NCBI GenBank assembly: GCA_000320605.2
Contig: KB445795.1
Location: 805,867-869,866 of the forward strand
Source of the DNA: Gelatoporia subvermispora B
Lineage: Eukaryota; Basidiomycota; Agaricomycetes; Polyporales; Gelatoporiaceae
Direction: 5' to 3'
DNA length: 64,000 bases
The position numbers and the translations under genes are program-made. The notes under the pieces were generated by a model. That model was not told the DNA's origin. It saw only the letters and a program-made list of their open reading frames with translations, and searched no databases. Shown one piece after another: positions 37,147 through 49,196 of the stretch; position 1 is the first letter of the stretch, and every line of letters begins with the position of its first letter.

Positions 37147-39988
37147 ATGTCGTCGCAGTCTGGCCATCCTAACCCCCCGCCGGTCGCTGCATCGGCTGCC
37201 AATTCTGGTGGCGTGCGGCGGCACCACACTATCTCAGCTTCGTCCCGCACAACCAGGCCCACCTCCAAAATACAAGTATCCGAGTTAGATGACCCTCAAG
37301 CACAAGCGGAGATCTGGGACGATGAACCTGTTGATCAGGACTGGGTTGGCGGATTGGGCGTTGTTGGCGAGAAATCGTCTTTGCACAGGCAGGCATCTTT
37401 GCCCACCCGGTACCATCGAGGTTGGTCCTGCTTCCAGCATACCGCTCTTTCATCCACTTTTCAGCTTGCTGATTGCCTATCGTCTAGCCTTTGGCGGACA
37501 GCCCGCCAGGCAGCCCGGCTCTCACACTCCCAGAACTCTGAACAGTCTCACTGCGATCACGGGTCAAGAGGGAGAGGAAGAAGAGTGGGAAAGAGAGATG
37601 CGTGGTCTCCGAAGCGATGACGACGTAAGTCCCAGCACTGCTCTCTGCGGTATATAGCATGCGAGGCTAACTCGTGCTGCGTAGCCGCATGGAATGACTG
37701 TGTCCGACCATGGCCACCAGTCGATTGAGCAGTCATCGTCTTCTGCGTCGCCGCTCTCCCCGCACTTCCAAGGCCTGCCTCATGTCCCGTCGCCACCTCC
37801 GGGTGATGGCGCTGGTGTGCGCAGGCACCAGAGTCTGAACTATCCAACCGCTGCTGCCGGCGTAAGGCGTCTTGCGACTGGTTTGAGGCGTGCGGGCACT
37901 CTTCAGGCCCCGCCTGTTAAGGGCCACGCTCAGGCTAACCCGTACTCCGGTGCACAAAGCCCCAGCCCCACTAACGCGGACGAGTACGATGATAACGATA
38001 GTGTCCGTGCTGAGGAGGATTCCTACTTCGGCTTAGCGTCACAGGGACAACAAGACCGCTACCCTGTGAGCCCCCTCGGCCGCTCATCTCCTTGGAGTAC
38101 CCCGGGCAATGACTGGCGCAACCAAGTCGGCCCTACTACGGCAGCACAGTTCGCCAACGCAGGCAACGCAGGAATCGACGATGTCTCTCGCGCACTCTCC
38201 GCCCTTGAGATTAGCCAACAGTATGGCAACAACGGAGGGAACTATCAGCAGGGTCCCCCGCGCTTCAACCCGCCTCAGTCTCAGCAGATGCAAGGTGTAC
38301 GTAGCGGTTCTGGGGGTAGCAACGGCGGCTCCCGCAAGTTGCAACTTGTGACTGACTTGGATGGCCGCGGCACCGGACAGCCCCAGGGGGCAGTGCAGAG
38401 TGCTTCTGCTTATGTGCCTCCGATTGGCCATGGAATGGGTCAGTCGTCGCAGTCAGCTCAGGGACAACGCTCTAACAATGAGCGTGAAGACCAGTCTCAG
38501 CAGGGCCACCGCGACCGTGCATTCACTGCTTCCGGTACCAGCAACTGGGACCAAAAGGAACGTCTCCTTAACGGCCGCGCTTCCAACACTAGCCTGCACA
38601 ACCTCTACCAAACGCAGCAAGGCAAGCTTGGCGGCAATGGCAACGGTGGTATCCCCAGCGTTCCGCCCATTCCTGCTCAATACCTCAACCAAGGCCAGGC
38701 GCCCAGGCTGGGGTCATCTGTCAGCAGCAGCTCGCAGGGTCACAGCCGTGGACAGAGTTCACAGGGCGGGTCTTTGGATGGTTTCATTACTTCTCCAATG
38801 GACGTTCCGACGCTCATCGCCGCTAAAGGCTACAACCCCGTTGATTTCGACACCCGGCCGTTATTCGTAAGTGGCTTCTGCTAGTGGATACTACATATAC
38901 CTTATATTCTCCATATCTAGGCTCGCTACTTTGTCATCAAATCCTACACGGAGGATGATGTGCACAAGTCGCTCAAGTATGAGATCTGGAGTTCCACTGA
39001 TCCCGGAAACAAGAGGCTCGATAAGGCATTCAAGGAAACTGCGGGCAGAGGTCCCATCTATCTGTTCTTCAGCGTGAACGCCAGGTATGTTTCTTCGTGC
39101 GTTGTCAGACATTGATGTCGATCTAATGCGACGCCACACAGCGGCCACTTCTGCGGAATGGCAGAGATGTTGACGCCCGTGAGTATCAGATTGGCTACTC
39201 ATCTGTCAGCATTCTCACCAAGCATTCAGGTCGATTACACGCGCAGTAGCACTGTCTGGGCTTCAGACAAGTGGAAGGGTGTGTTCAAGGTCCGGTGGAT
39301 CTTCGTCAGGGACATCCCGAATGCCGGTCTCAGGCACATCAGGCTGAAGTAGGTACATTACCGGTTCTGGCTATCAGCCTCGCTCACACCCTGCTCAGCA
39401 ACACCCAGGAGCGCAAGCCGGTCACGAACTCCCGTGATACTCAAGAGTTACTTCCGGATGCCGGTCAGGAAATGCTCCGCATTTTCCACACTCACCCTGC
39501 TAGGACCTCACTGCTTCAGGACTTTGCATTCTACGAGGTGAGAGACCAAGTAATAGGAAGTCGACTTGACGTTACTGAAATTACAGCGGCAGTTACAAGC
39601 AATGCAGAAGGTACAGGCCGCGCAGATGCAAGCACAAGCAACAGGCGCTTCGTCTCCTGCCCAAAGTCCCACAGGTATGCCACCAGCGGGTGCGCAATCG
39701 CAGACACTGTCCCCGTCATCCTCGGCCAGCGGCCAGCACCCGTTCGCTATGTCAAACCCCACTGCTCTGGCATACGCCGCACAGCATATGGGGATGACGC
39801 AGATGAACATGAACATGATGGGCATGAACCCGATGCTCGCCATGCAGATGAACATGGCCACGAACATGGCGGCGCCCTTCGCCAACCCTCATGCAATGCA
39901 AAGCGTCTTGCGTCACCCGAGCCCTGGGCCCATGCCTGTCACAGGCGGACAGAACTTCATGGGCATGGGCGGCATGGGCGGGTTCTGA
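37147..39988 (+). CDS. YTH-domain RNA-binding protein (m6A reader type)
   Basis: The YTH fold binds N6-methyladenosine in RNA. The N-terminal 450 residues are low-complexity (Ser, Gln, Gly, Pro), beginning [18 protein letters not shown], with conserved patches such as [12 protein letters not shown] and [10 protein letters not shown]. The YTH domain starts at [20 protein letters not shown], then [59 protein letters not shown] and [11 protein letters not shown]. Aromatic-cage tryptophans are present in KYEIW and DKWKG. The domain is split by four introns. The tail is Gln-rich and then a Met/Asn-rich stretch ([19 protein letters not shown]) that ends GMGGMGGF. An exon junction at 37.42 kb joins TRYHR to AFGGQPARQ. 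About 740 residues, probably cytoplasmic. Confidence 0.93.
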
Positions 39989-40759
39989 GGAACACCTATT
40001 GTGAAATCAATGTACAAGCTCGCGGACGATCTACGACACTCTTGAATAGAGCAGCTATCCTTGCACAGGAACGAAGAGGATCGATACGGTTATTGTGGTA
40101 TTTCTCCATGTTATGCCTCCCATTCTGTTGTTCGTGCTTTCCCTCATCCTCTGTATCATCTCACCTGGCGCTCCATCTATTTTCCGTCCCCATGCAGCAT
40201 AAACTTTTGTAATGACTCCATACGTGTTACAGCCTTTTTTTCCCGTCCTCCGTTTCTTATCACTCAGAAACTGCAATACGGACAACGGGACACTGAACGG
40301 ACGTGGACTGCCCAATGTTCGCATGTATTTGTCCTGCAATGTCCCGTACATACGCTCTGTAGTCTGCACGTTGTCTTGATTGCTCATAATGCATACATGT
40401 CTTCCGGTTCTGCTTCGCGCAGTTGCATACGGAGACGTTGTGGCCACATTCCCCGGGCGTTTGCTAGTCTGACCACCTTCCGAATGCCGCTCAATTACAG
40501 CATTCACGTAAGTTGAATTCGATTATCTCCATTTGTTCGCCGGATGTTACCCGGCTAATACGCTCTGGTTGCTGAGTTGATTTGCGAATTATAAATGCCC
40601 TGTCGAAGCTGCATGGCAGGAAGGTACCAAGGTGATGTACGTAGTCACAGGCATAGATAAGATATAGCCACAGACGAACACGCATCGCAAGTCCTTCTGG
40701 GTGACACAAGACTTTTTCGAGATTAGTTGCTGCGGTGCTTCTGAACTGATCCGCCTCCT
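39989..40759. other. Convergent intergenic region, YTH 3' flank
   Basis: Between the stops of the YTH gene (plus) and the small hypothetical gene (minus). No supported gene; short frames only. Confidence 0.4.
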
Positions 40760-41564
40760 TCATTTTGCAAGTTCCCTGATAGCCCTCTGGTGCGTCTGTG
40801 TCAACAAATGACGCTCTCGAGTTCTCTGATCACCGCTCATCGTTCTGCCACATGGCACACAATGAAACTGTATACGCAAGTCAATGCGAGTGCTTCAGAA
40901 GGTGCACGATACTCGTGGACGCACCTTCACCAGTTTCCGGGCGCGTCGTGGTACCGAAAGGTCTGGGTCCTCGGCATCATCCCACCACGACATATTCGAA
41001 AGCGTAGAGACCTCAACCACCAAAGGCACAGTCGTGAAATCCACTTGCACCGCCTTCTCGACTACGGCAGGTTTGTCTTTAGAGGCGGTCGAAGTGGCCT
41101 GAGCAAAGATAGGATTTTGAATACATTCGAAGGCGCAGCCCGCGGCTCAACTTACTACATCGCATTGCTGACCGCCGGGAAGCTGCAGCGTGGAACTTTC
41201 GGTATCGCTATCCCATACCTCTGAACCAGGCGCATCAGTGTCGGTATACATGTCCCAGTCGGGATCCGCTGAAGACGGCGTCGATGCTACACTTCCGAGG
41301 TCATTGTTAGGGCCGTCGAGCTGTATATTTGTATGGTACAATGCAACTCATAAGAAGAGCTACTGTCCGTACGTCTATTATCATCGGTCGCGGCGGCGGA
41401 AGATCCTTACATGCTTCGGGATAAAGAGTCCGGCGCATGTAGTAAGGGTCGTAAACGATTTCGTATTTGCGGTTTGGCGGAAGCTTGTCGAAGAGGCCAT
41501 CGAAGTCTTCTCTGGTGGACGGCCGAGGAAGACCACTCAACCAGTATGCGGATTGAGCAGACAT
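40760..41564 (-). CDS. Uncharacterised 188-residue protein, four exons
   Basis: Not recognised. Four exons (41373-41564, 41156-41320, 40925-41098, 40760-40795) all join at phase 0 with GTACGG, GTAAGT and GTGCGT donors and give one open protein of 188 residues, which supports a real gene. It opens MSAQSAYWLSGLPRPSTRED, contains NRKYEIVYDPYYMRRTLYPE, then an acidic Asp/Ser/Thr-rich middle (DPDWDMYTDTDAPGSE), then VQVDFTTVPLVVEVSTLS and a basic end (RRARKLVK, THQRAIRELAK). No membrane segment, signal peptide or known domain is visible. Codon use is ordinary for the window. Confidence 0.6.
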
Positions 41565-42023
41565 GGACGACTACACCGGACCAATGATGAGTGAAGGTTG
41601 ACATAAGCCTCAGCTGAATCGGTGGGTATTGAAGGACATACGCAAAACAGTTGTTGTATACGGACTTGAGGGCTGCTCTGGCTGCAGTGATTTTGGATGG
41701 ATGGGTGGGGCGTGAATTCGGGGGTCAGACTCAGAATGTCCTATAAATCGTATGGTGGACACAGTGGCCAGTGATCTTGACCTCAAATACTTGAACAGAA
41801 AAGCCAACTCAATATCATTCCCAAGTCCTTTGTTCAGGATGCGTTGAGAAATCTTAAACGCATCAAGCGGTTCCCGAGGAATATAATTAGTAGTGGCACC
41901 CACCGGCATGCTTATGCCAGTATTGCATTTGAGTAGCTGTGTATTCCATACCGCTTAATCAACTAAATGGTTCAGCAGACGGTGCAGGTTGTTGATCGGC
42001 TTGGACGTATTTGGAAAGCCAAC

Positions 42024-42624
42024 ATTCACCGAAGACGAATCTGCGTTAGCCACAGGAAAACCTGCGCCGCCTTCTCCCAGGCTTCCCCTTGATTTTTCAG
42101 TCTAACTCTTAGATGCAGTCCGAGATAAAGTATCGACTGGGATCACATCTACCAAACGAGAGACCGCGAGTAAAGCGAAACCGATCGAAGCCTTCAGACA
42201 AGCGCGCGGAAGAGGTCGCAAAACATGATCTTGTAATGTTTTAGCATCCTGCGAACTTCTTCCTCGCATGCGCAGACGTATTCTTGTCGGCAGATTCCAG
42301 TCCACTCATAGCTCGAGCTCATCTGCTAAGGAGTTCAAAATCGTACTCGATGGCGGAACGCTTTATGTAGACCAGGCCGTCGCTGAAGCTCTCGGATGGG
42401 ATCCTGCCTAAACGAAGAGCATTTCTCTGACGCTTAGCGGATGTGCACCGCACTACTTTGCCGTTGCCCGTAGTGGCTCAGATAGTGGTCCGTCCACAAT
42501 CGACATTATCCCATCCTCCTCGCCTGACGATAACACCTCATCAGCCCTTCTTGCCGGTGGGACTGTTGAAAGTAGCCGGGACCCAAATTTTCAAGAAATG
42601 TTAATTTACCTGAAAGAGCGATAA
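42024..42624 (+). pseudogene. Interrupted coding relic of unknown family
   Basis: In one frame from an ATG at 42268 the sequence reads RRRILVGRFQSTHSSSSS, then EFKIVLDGGTLYVDQAVAEA and LGWDPA, hits TAA, and continues without a stop through SISLTLSGCAPHYFAVARSG and STIDIIPSSSPDDNTSSALL to EMLIYLKER and a final stop at 42622-42624. Just upstream, about 42024-42230, other frames read FTEDESALATGKPAPPSPRL and RETASKAKPIEAFRQARGRG. Amino-acid composition across the stop is coding-like, as if a CAA codon had become TAA. I do not recognise the family. An unannotated intron over the stop is possible but no good donor is visible. Confidence 0.45.
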
Positions 42625-43372
42625 ACGTCGCCGAGATAAGCAAGTACGCTCAATACGTTCTCGTGTTGATGCTTTGCGGCCCACATCGATTGGTCCCGTA
42701 GAGTGCGGCAAAAAAAAACTGCTGCAGGAGCGCCGGCTGGATCGAAGATAACAATCACGCACCGGGTCTGTGCATGGTTTGCGCCCATTCTCCACGAACG
42801 TGATATCTCGCTGAGTAATCATACACAGCGATCAATCCGCTTTCTATCCCACTGGACGATAGTCGAGTAGGCGGCAATGCAAATACGGGTGTCTAGGTAC
42901 CGGACATGATTATACCTCGGGATTCCGATCGTAAACCCTGAGACATTGCGGGAGCGAGGAAGTTGAAAATTCCAGATTTCATTGACTTGGTCTACGCGCT
43001 GCTCAAGAGAGAGGTTACGCATACACGTCGGTACTATAACGTCGAGTATTCCAACCCCAACCAAGTGATGCGGAAAAACTTTGGGGCACCCTCACGAGAT
43101 CCTGTTTCGTTAGAACAAGCTAGTCATGAGCAAGGTCGGGTTGATTGAGCACGGTGATATGGATACGAACCCGGAAATTCCATAGCGATCATTCATTGAT
43201 CCCCTCCCCTCTCAACGAAGTTCCCGGTACCGGTGCTTGCCTACTTTTTCGGTTCTCGTTGGACCATACGGCTGACCTGTGAGTCATGCTAGCCTCGTGG
43301 CGCTTCCGTTTGGCAACTGTGTCCGTCAATACTGTACCGCATGCTGGGCAGGTGTACTATGGGCACGAATGA

Positions 43373-43810
43373 TCAGATCCATACCATAGAGTCGACGTAT
43401 CCATATACCTTCCCAATTACTTTCTTTTTCTTGGTAATTCCGGACTCTTCTACAGTCTTAGTTCGCCTGGGAGGCTTGACTTGATGAAGGTTTCTCCCAG
43501 CGCTTGAGTGAACGAGCATGTGGTCGTCGATTCGTTGGTCTGAGCGAATGCCTTCCGCGTGATTCATACCATCCCTGTTATCCGATGGTTGAAGTGAAGT
43601 CGAAGCTTCTTGAGGTTGAGCATCGTCTGCCATGGAAAGCAGCACCGCATGTTGGGTGAGGCCAGAATCAGGGTGCTGAGTCTGTTGGGACGACGGCGAC
43701 GCGAGGCTAGCTGGCGGCGGCTGTTCTTCCGTGGTGCTGACAATAGGGAGAAAGTCTGACTTCGGACCATGAGGCAACATCGTATAAGGCGGTCTGGATA
43801 CACGGTCTCA
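43373..43810 (-). CDS. Possible exon of an unknown protein
   Basis: An open frame of about 135 codons, beginning MLPHGPKSDFLPIVSTTEEQ and ending GKVYGYVDSMVWI. It is rich in Ser, Pro, Gln and Asp, then basic (KPPRRTKTVEES, TKKKKVIGK). A plausible 3' splice site (TATCCAG) precedes it at about 43790, which would make it an internal or last exon, but I could not find the exon it joins. No domain is recognised. Confidence 0.22.
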
Positions 43811-45469
43811 GATGGCGGGGAGCGACCAGAGTAACGGCGGGATGATCTTTTGGTAGCAAGGTAACTACAAAGGGACGACGCTCTGCAGCTCGTGAATGAC
43901 AATTGCGTCGCTTGTGGTGGATTCCGGTTGCTAGCTCCAAACCGGTCTCCTATAAACTGCGTGCCCTATGGTAGAACGGCCACTGGATGCGAACCTAAGC
44001 CACGAATTCTGCGGGAAATGAATGTATTGAATCGAAGTAGTCGCGCCAAGCCGCTGGCAGGCGTGAGAGAGATTTCATTTCCCACAGAACATCCTCAGCC
44101 GGTGGGACGGTATACCTTACTTGGTGTCCCGGCTGCGGTCGTAACTGAAGCATGCTTTTCCTTGCCGGCTACGGGATAATCGAGGTTGAGCAAGGAGGGG
44201 CATCAAGAGCTCGAGCGACGTTGGAGCGTTGTAATGTCAGATATCACGGAAACACAATGGGAGGTATGTTGCACAAAATTCACCGCTGAGACGACAGAAG
44301 TTGTGATATCCACCCGGTCGGCAGAGATACCATTGATGGCGAAATTTCAGCGCAGTCTCAAAAACAAATTCTTCGTATGTCGGCGCTGTTCAGGGTACAA
44401 TGGATCGTATGTGGGTGTCCAACTTTGTGCCTATTGATGTAATCAGGTGTGCCACCCAATCAGCACACCATACTGTGAGTCGTGAACAGCTTCCAACGAG
44501 AGTGTGCAGCCGTGCTAACGGTCCGAGGTCTATGTCGTCGCTTCAGAAAAGTTGAGGTACCCACCTGTTCAGGGTATGTTTGGGAACTTCGCAATAGCAA
44601 AAAGTGTGATCTTAGCCTCTCAGCTGAACGGGTTCGATGTTCAAAGGATAGCTGAGACTATGTATTGCGATTGGACTTCTTACAGTGAAGCAGATGGTGT
44701 GGGGCGATGCCGTGTGCATACCAGGTTTGATGAGCATGGACTAGTAGCAACGCGAGATGCTGTCAAGCTGGCGGGAAGTCGCACTGTCGCTCTGCATGAG
44801 CGCCTCCCAGAGCTTGAAATTGAACATCGGCGCTAATGGTGGACCTCACGAAGGAATATCGATACGACTCGGGTATTTGTAACATAGAGAACAATCTTAT
44901 GATTTATATGGCTTGCGGAAGACTTTCGGAACAGGGTAGATGGGAGGAAAGGCCGCGGCACAATATCATGTGCGAGCAAATGTCAAGTCCGCCGAGCCGA
45001 CCTAGATCGATGTTCCTTCGACGGGTATTTCTTTTTGGGCAACCCATTCGGACAACAGATGTCGCCATTAATCGGACAACATCTTCGATTTATGTCTCGC
45101 AAAGAAAGCTTTGTCCGGATGCGTATTGAATCTCACGAGCCCGCAGTGAACTCATCGAGGCACTGCCCGAATTCAACCCATGGGACCCGTTCGGCGAGAT
45201 TCAACGGCACCTTTAAAATATTCTCCGGAGGTGTGATACGTATGCCACCTGATTATACTACACACCTGACAGTACCGCCCTCAGCAGACAATCGAAGAGT
45301 GACAATATTGTTAACTACTTTGCAAGTAACACTCCGTCGTCTCATTGTGTCTGGACCTCGACGCAATCGTACACAATTGCGTTTACTGCACCTGGTAGTC
45401 CATCATCACGCTTTGCCGATGATCGAAGAAAATGTACATTGAAATGAACTCATGCATAGCATACATTGG

Positions 45470-46230
45470 TCAAGTCGGAAAGGATAACAAGAGGCGTTGG
45501 AAATCCCACTCTGACTGACTGGAAGTAGACTAGATTCATGTAGCTTCAGACATACCTTGTACATCCCCGGTCTTGATGAAGTGCTTGAGTACAGCCTCAA
45601 TAAGCTTTTCGCCTTCGAGACCCTGGAATTCAGACAAACTTGTGTCCGGTGCAGGCAAGTGTTGCGCATTTGTGGCCACGCAGCTCTCTGCCAGCCGCTG
45701 CAAAAGACCAACAAATATCTCATGACCTTCCAACGTGGCAATGCTCATAGGAGACGCTAGAGCCGGGACTGGAGTCGGGGCCAGAGTCGAGGCCGCCGGC
45801 CTAACATTGGACACCTGTTCCGGGGCAACCTCGCAGCCTGGATGTACCGCTAGAATATGTTGGCGTCTGGTGATATCTCGTGGAAGCCTAAGGAAAGGAA
45901 CCTTCAGAATGAACATAGTGGTGTGCAGGGACGGTCACCCACCTTTCACCGCAGTATGGGCAATGCTGCCATTGATGAGAGAGATACTCAAGCTCCTCCC
46001 GCAGTTGCGGATCAAGTTTAGACATGTGTTTGTGCGTGGTGATGTGGCGGTGAAGCTGGCTCCAGTTGCGTCCTGCGAGGCGACTGTTACATAGTCTGCA
46101 GTAGTACTAGGCAAAGGCGTCAGAATTATCGGGGCACATCCCGTCGCAGAAGACATACTCCATTGCCAGACGGATCATAACCGTCTTCTGGCATGCCAAA
46201 TCGAGCGGGATCAATGAGTTGGTTTGACAT
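45470..46230 (-). CDS. Uncharacterised C2H2-type zinc-finger protein
   Basis: Four exons (46159-46230, 45943-46106, 45556-45887 and a last exon of 41 bases ending at 45470) give 202 residues. The N-terminus MSNQLIDPARFGMPEDGYDP leads to a finger YYCRLCNSRLAGRNWSQLHR with HITTHKH beyond it (C-x2-C then H-x4-H type). A second finger follows: HCPYCGERLPRDITRRQHI, with the last His or Cys in LAVHPGC. The C-terminal half is Ala/Pro-rich and then helical (HEIFVGLLQRLAESCVA, EGEKLIEAVLKHFIK). The first intron removes an in-frame TAG (GTATGT donor, TTCTGAC branch, CCTAG acceptor). The last junction is uncertain: an alternative acceptor would extend the end to 45406. Nucleic-acid binding is likely but unproven. 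Confidence 0.62.
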
Positions 46231-47226
46231 GACCACAGCGACAGAGCGTCGAGAACGATATCTAGGCTGAGCAGTTCTGGGGCGTTCGTCAGTACAGTAT
46301 GACGCTTATATGCACAGTTACCCTATTGTCCAGTGGGGGCCGCAGGATTCAGGATCCGTGTGGCCTCCCGGAGCCACAGCCACAGCCACACATGCTACAG
46401 GGAGAATCCACTTCGGTCTAAGCAAGACGTCCGGATGTGTGGCTCTTCCCGTGAAAGTGGTAACAGCAATAAGAACAAAGGCAGTGGCCGACGTTACATG
46501 AGAGCCACTGGAATCCATGTTCGCTTCCCAAACGTGATCTCCCGGCGAAGGCTGAGCGCTGAGCACATGTCACTTGAGTTATGAGAACAAGAGCCACCTG
46601 TAGAGGGCGAGCGACAAACACTCCTCAAACCATGCTCTGAAGGGTCGAGTTCGTGTAGAAGGACGCTTGGACTTGCCACGGCTTGAACAGCCGCGTGGAT
46701 GGTGTCATACGCACGTGATGGTGACCGGACGTGTCAGGCGCTTCGGAGGCTGCAGGCTAGCAGGTCAACGTCGACTCCTGGAACTTGGCATACATGCTCG
46801 TGGTCCTGATCACTACGAATGAACGTAACCTTGGAATGACCGACATGAGACTTACCCAAGATCAACTGCTTTATACTGCGTCTGTTCTCTTTTGGCTAGA
46901 GCTCAGACCAGCTGCGGCCTGCTCGCCGCTCGGGGCTCGGGGCTGGTGGTAGAACTTCGGTATGCCGCAGCCCGCTCGTCTGAACAGGTCGACCCACCCG
47001 GTGCTGATGGTGCAAGTATGAGGCATGACACTCGTGAAAAGGATGCGGATGAATCCTGGCAAGATGTACCTACCAGGACGTTGGAGCATCGAGGTCTGTG
47101 AATACCCGATCAACATTCGATTCCAGACTGGACTTGTCTTTGACTAGGCTAGTGTTCTAGTCGACCACGCAAGCTCAATATCCCCGCACTCCACAGAAGT
47201 TTTGTATCATTCTTTATGCTGCGCAT
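46231..47226. other. Divergent intergenic region, nothing recognised
   Basis: Between the start codons of the C2H2 gene (minus) and the Zn2Cys6 gene (plus), so it should hold both promoters. A short CCACAG repeat lies near 46374-46392. No supported gene. Confidence 0.4.
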
Positions 47227-48753
47227 ATGGACGCACCTGCTCGTTCCCATTCCCATTCCTCTTCCGACTCTGGACAATCGGCGTTTGGCTCGAGGCCATG
47301 CAGGAGGGCCCTCAGGGTTCTGGGCACGACTCGCTCTCAAAGGCGCCGCCGAGAGGACATGGAGGCATACCTGGACTTTCTGCAATTCGAGCGCTTTCTC
47401 GATGAGCGCCCTAGCACGCCCCATTCAGAGGCGGACACACGGTCCTTACCAACTCCGGATGCTCTGGATCGTTGCAGGTCCTTCGACTCCGCTACCGAAC
47501 AGCTTTATCCTTCTCTGAGCTCCAGCGGATCGACCGACGAGGACTCTGATCAGGATGTTCACCATAGCACTCGACTACAGCGCGCACAATTTGGCCCCGT
47601 TGGTCTAAACATGCGTCGAAGTCACGCGTCCCCACAAGAGCGAGCAGCCTATGCTCATCACTTGTCCTATTCTTTCTCCAATGACGTAGCTAAGCCAAAG
47701 CGCACACTTCTCGCCTGTGAGCCCTGTCGGAGGGCGAAAGCCAAGGTCCGTGGTACTGCGTCTCCCTGAAAGAGTATTCTCTCACGAGCAGCGTGAATCA
47801 GTGCACGGGTAAAGTTCCAGCTTGCAGCAGATGCGAGAGGAAGCGGATCTTGTGCGACTACGACTTCGAGAGAAGGAAAAGAAGAGCTCACGAAGCTCAG
47901 AACGGGCCATACGAGACCATGTTCAAGGTTCCTCAGCGAAGCGGCAAAGTCTGGCGCAATGATGAGTTCCCCGTCGATGTCGAGTACGGTATGGCATCTA
48001 GTTCCACACATCTCGGACCGTTGGTCGGGGTACTGTACCCCAAGCAGCACCCCACTCGATCCGTCTCCGTGCAACACGATGTCAGTTCAGGCCAGCCGTC
48101 GTCGTCGAAGTTATTACCCTCGGCATCGGAAGCGTGCATCTACGAGATGGGAGCATCTCAGACGCTTCCTTCCCTTAGCGACTTGTACGGCCCGCAAAGT
48201 GCTTCGATGCCTTATGGACTCGATTGTGCGTCCTCGTCCTCATCATCGTCCTCGTCGCATGGGTCTATTGCGGCGTCGGACTATGGATCCACTGGCGCGG
48301 AACAAGCAGCAACGGATATGGATAATCAGACACAGCAGTCAGCCTCCTCTTTCCGGTAAGTGCATCACAACGCTTCAACTACTTGCTGCATGCTGAGTCG
48401 TGGTTCGTCTTCGCAGACTTGTGGACATACTCACGCCTCGACCTCGCAATCCCGCGACGTTCACTCAGTCCGAGTCCGTTCCAGCACTGGTGACCGCAGT
48501 GACGGGCATGACACCATTGATCCTACAATCGCTCGTAGGTGGCGCGACGGCGTCATCTCAATCGGATTCGTGTGACTTGGAGGCCGTCTTCGACATTGAT
48601 GCGTTTCTGAAGACAATGCAGACCTGCAGCGCGTCACAAAATCTGACCGGGAATACTCCTCCGACCTCTGCCAGAGGCAATCCGTCAAACACTGCGTTTT
48701 CACAGGGTTTATCTGGGGATGTCGTGGAAGAGCTGTTCGGCACTGATATCTAA
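47227..48753 (+). CDS. Zn2Cys6 transcription factor
   Basis: Fungal binuclear-cluster regulator of about 470 residues in three exons. The DNA-binding cluster is completed by splicing: ACEPCRRAKAK joins CTGKVPACSRC and then ERKRILCDY, giving C-x2-C-x6-C-x6-C-x2-C-x6-C exactly as the family requires. The intron falls between the second and third cysteines. The cluster is unusually internal, about residue 165, after an N-terminal Ser/Asp-rich region. The rest is disordered, with a Ser run near residue 320 and a polyserine stretch coded by TCN repeats. The last exon opens LVDILTPRPRNPATF and ends EELFGTDI. The fungal-specific middle homology domain of larger members is not seen, so the target pathway is unknown. 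Convergent with the C2H2 gene at 49197. Confidence 0.9.
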
Positions 48754-49196
48754 CACGGGTAGCTTAAATCGTTCTCTTGTATCATATTACTACATAGCTC
48801 TATATCCGAGTGATCGCAGTAGTACAGTGGTGGGATATCCCGGACACATCATGGTAACGCAATACGATGCGAAGCGAGACGACGTCGGGTGCGTCAGTAA
48901 AGCACAAGTACGCCGCCGCGTGCTGCCGCTCATACATAGAGAGACAGATGCAACGAACTTCAGTAGCTGGTTTGACGATCTTGAAGAGCACACTCGCAAA
49001 GGGATGTAGATGAGGTGGCAAACAATGACCACCATCGCAGTTCGATATCCAAATTTTGTCTGACCGAGTCAGAGCCGCGGTTACAACAAGCAAGCACTAC
49101 AGCAATTACAGCAACATATGAACCTCACAACAATCCCCAGTCCGCTGGTGTACTAGTACACTATGGTTACAGTTTAAGTGCGTTGATACGCACTCG
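48754..49196. other. Convergent intergenic, two regulator 3' ends
   Basis: Shared 3' flank of the Zn2Cys6 gene and the C2H2 gene. No gene seen. Confidence 0.4.

Larger units (their letters stand above)
41565..45469. other. Relic-rich stretch without an intact recognised gene
   Basis: About 3.9 kb, slightly more AT-rich than the housekeeping parts. It contains the interrupted coding relic at 42024-42624 and a possible exon at 43373-43810, both listed separately. Other short open frames at 43892-45442 (plus) and 42601-43064 (minus) have no consistent splice structure or motif. Confidence 0.4.

Noticed and set aside
42606..42788. Minus-strand peptide resembling a kinase N-lobe (KHQHENVLSVLAYLGD)
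   Set aside because: Only one short match; no glycine loop, catalytic loop or DFG nearby, so it may be chance.
43892..45442. Four successive short plus-strand frames
   Set aside because: They could not be joined by plausible introns and carry no motif.
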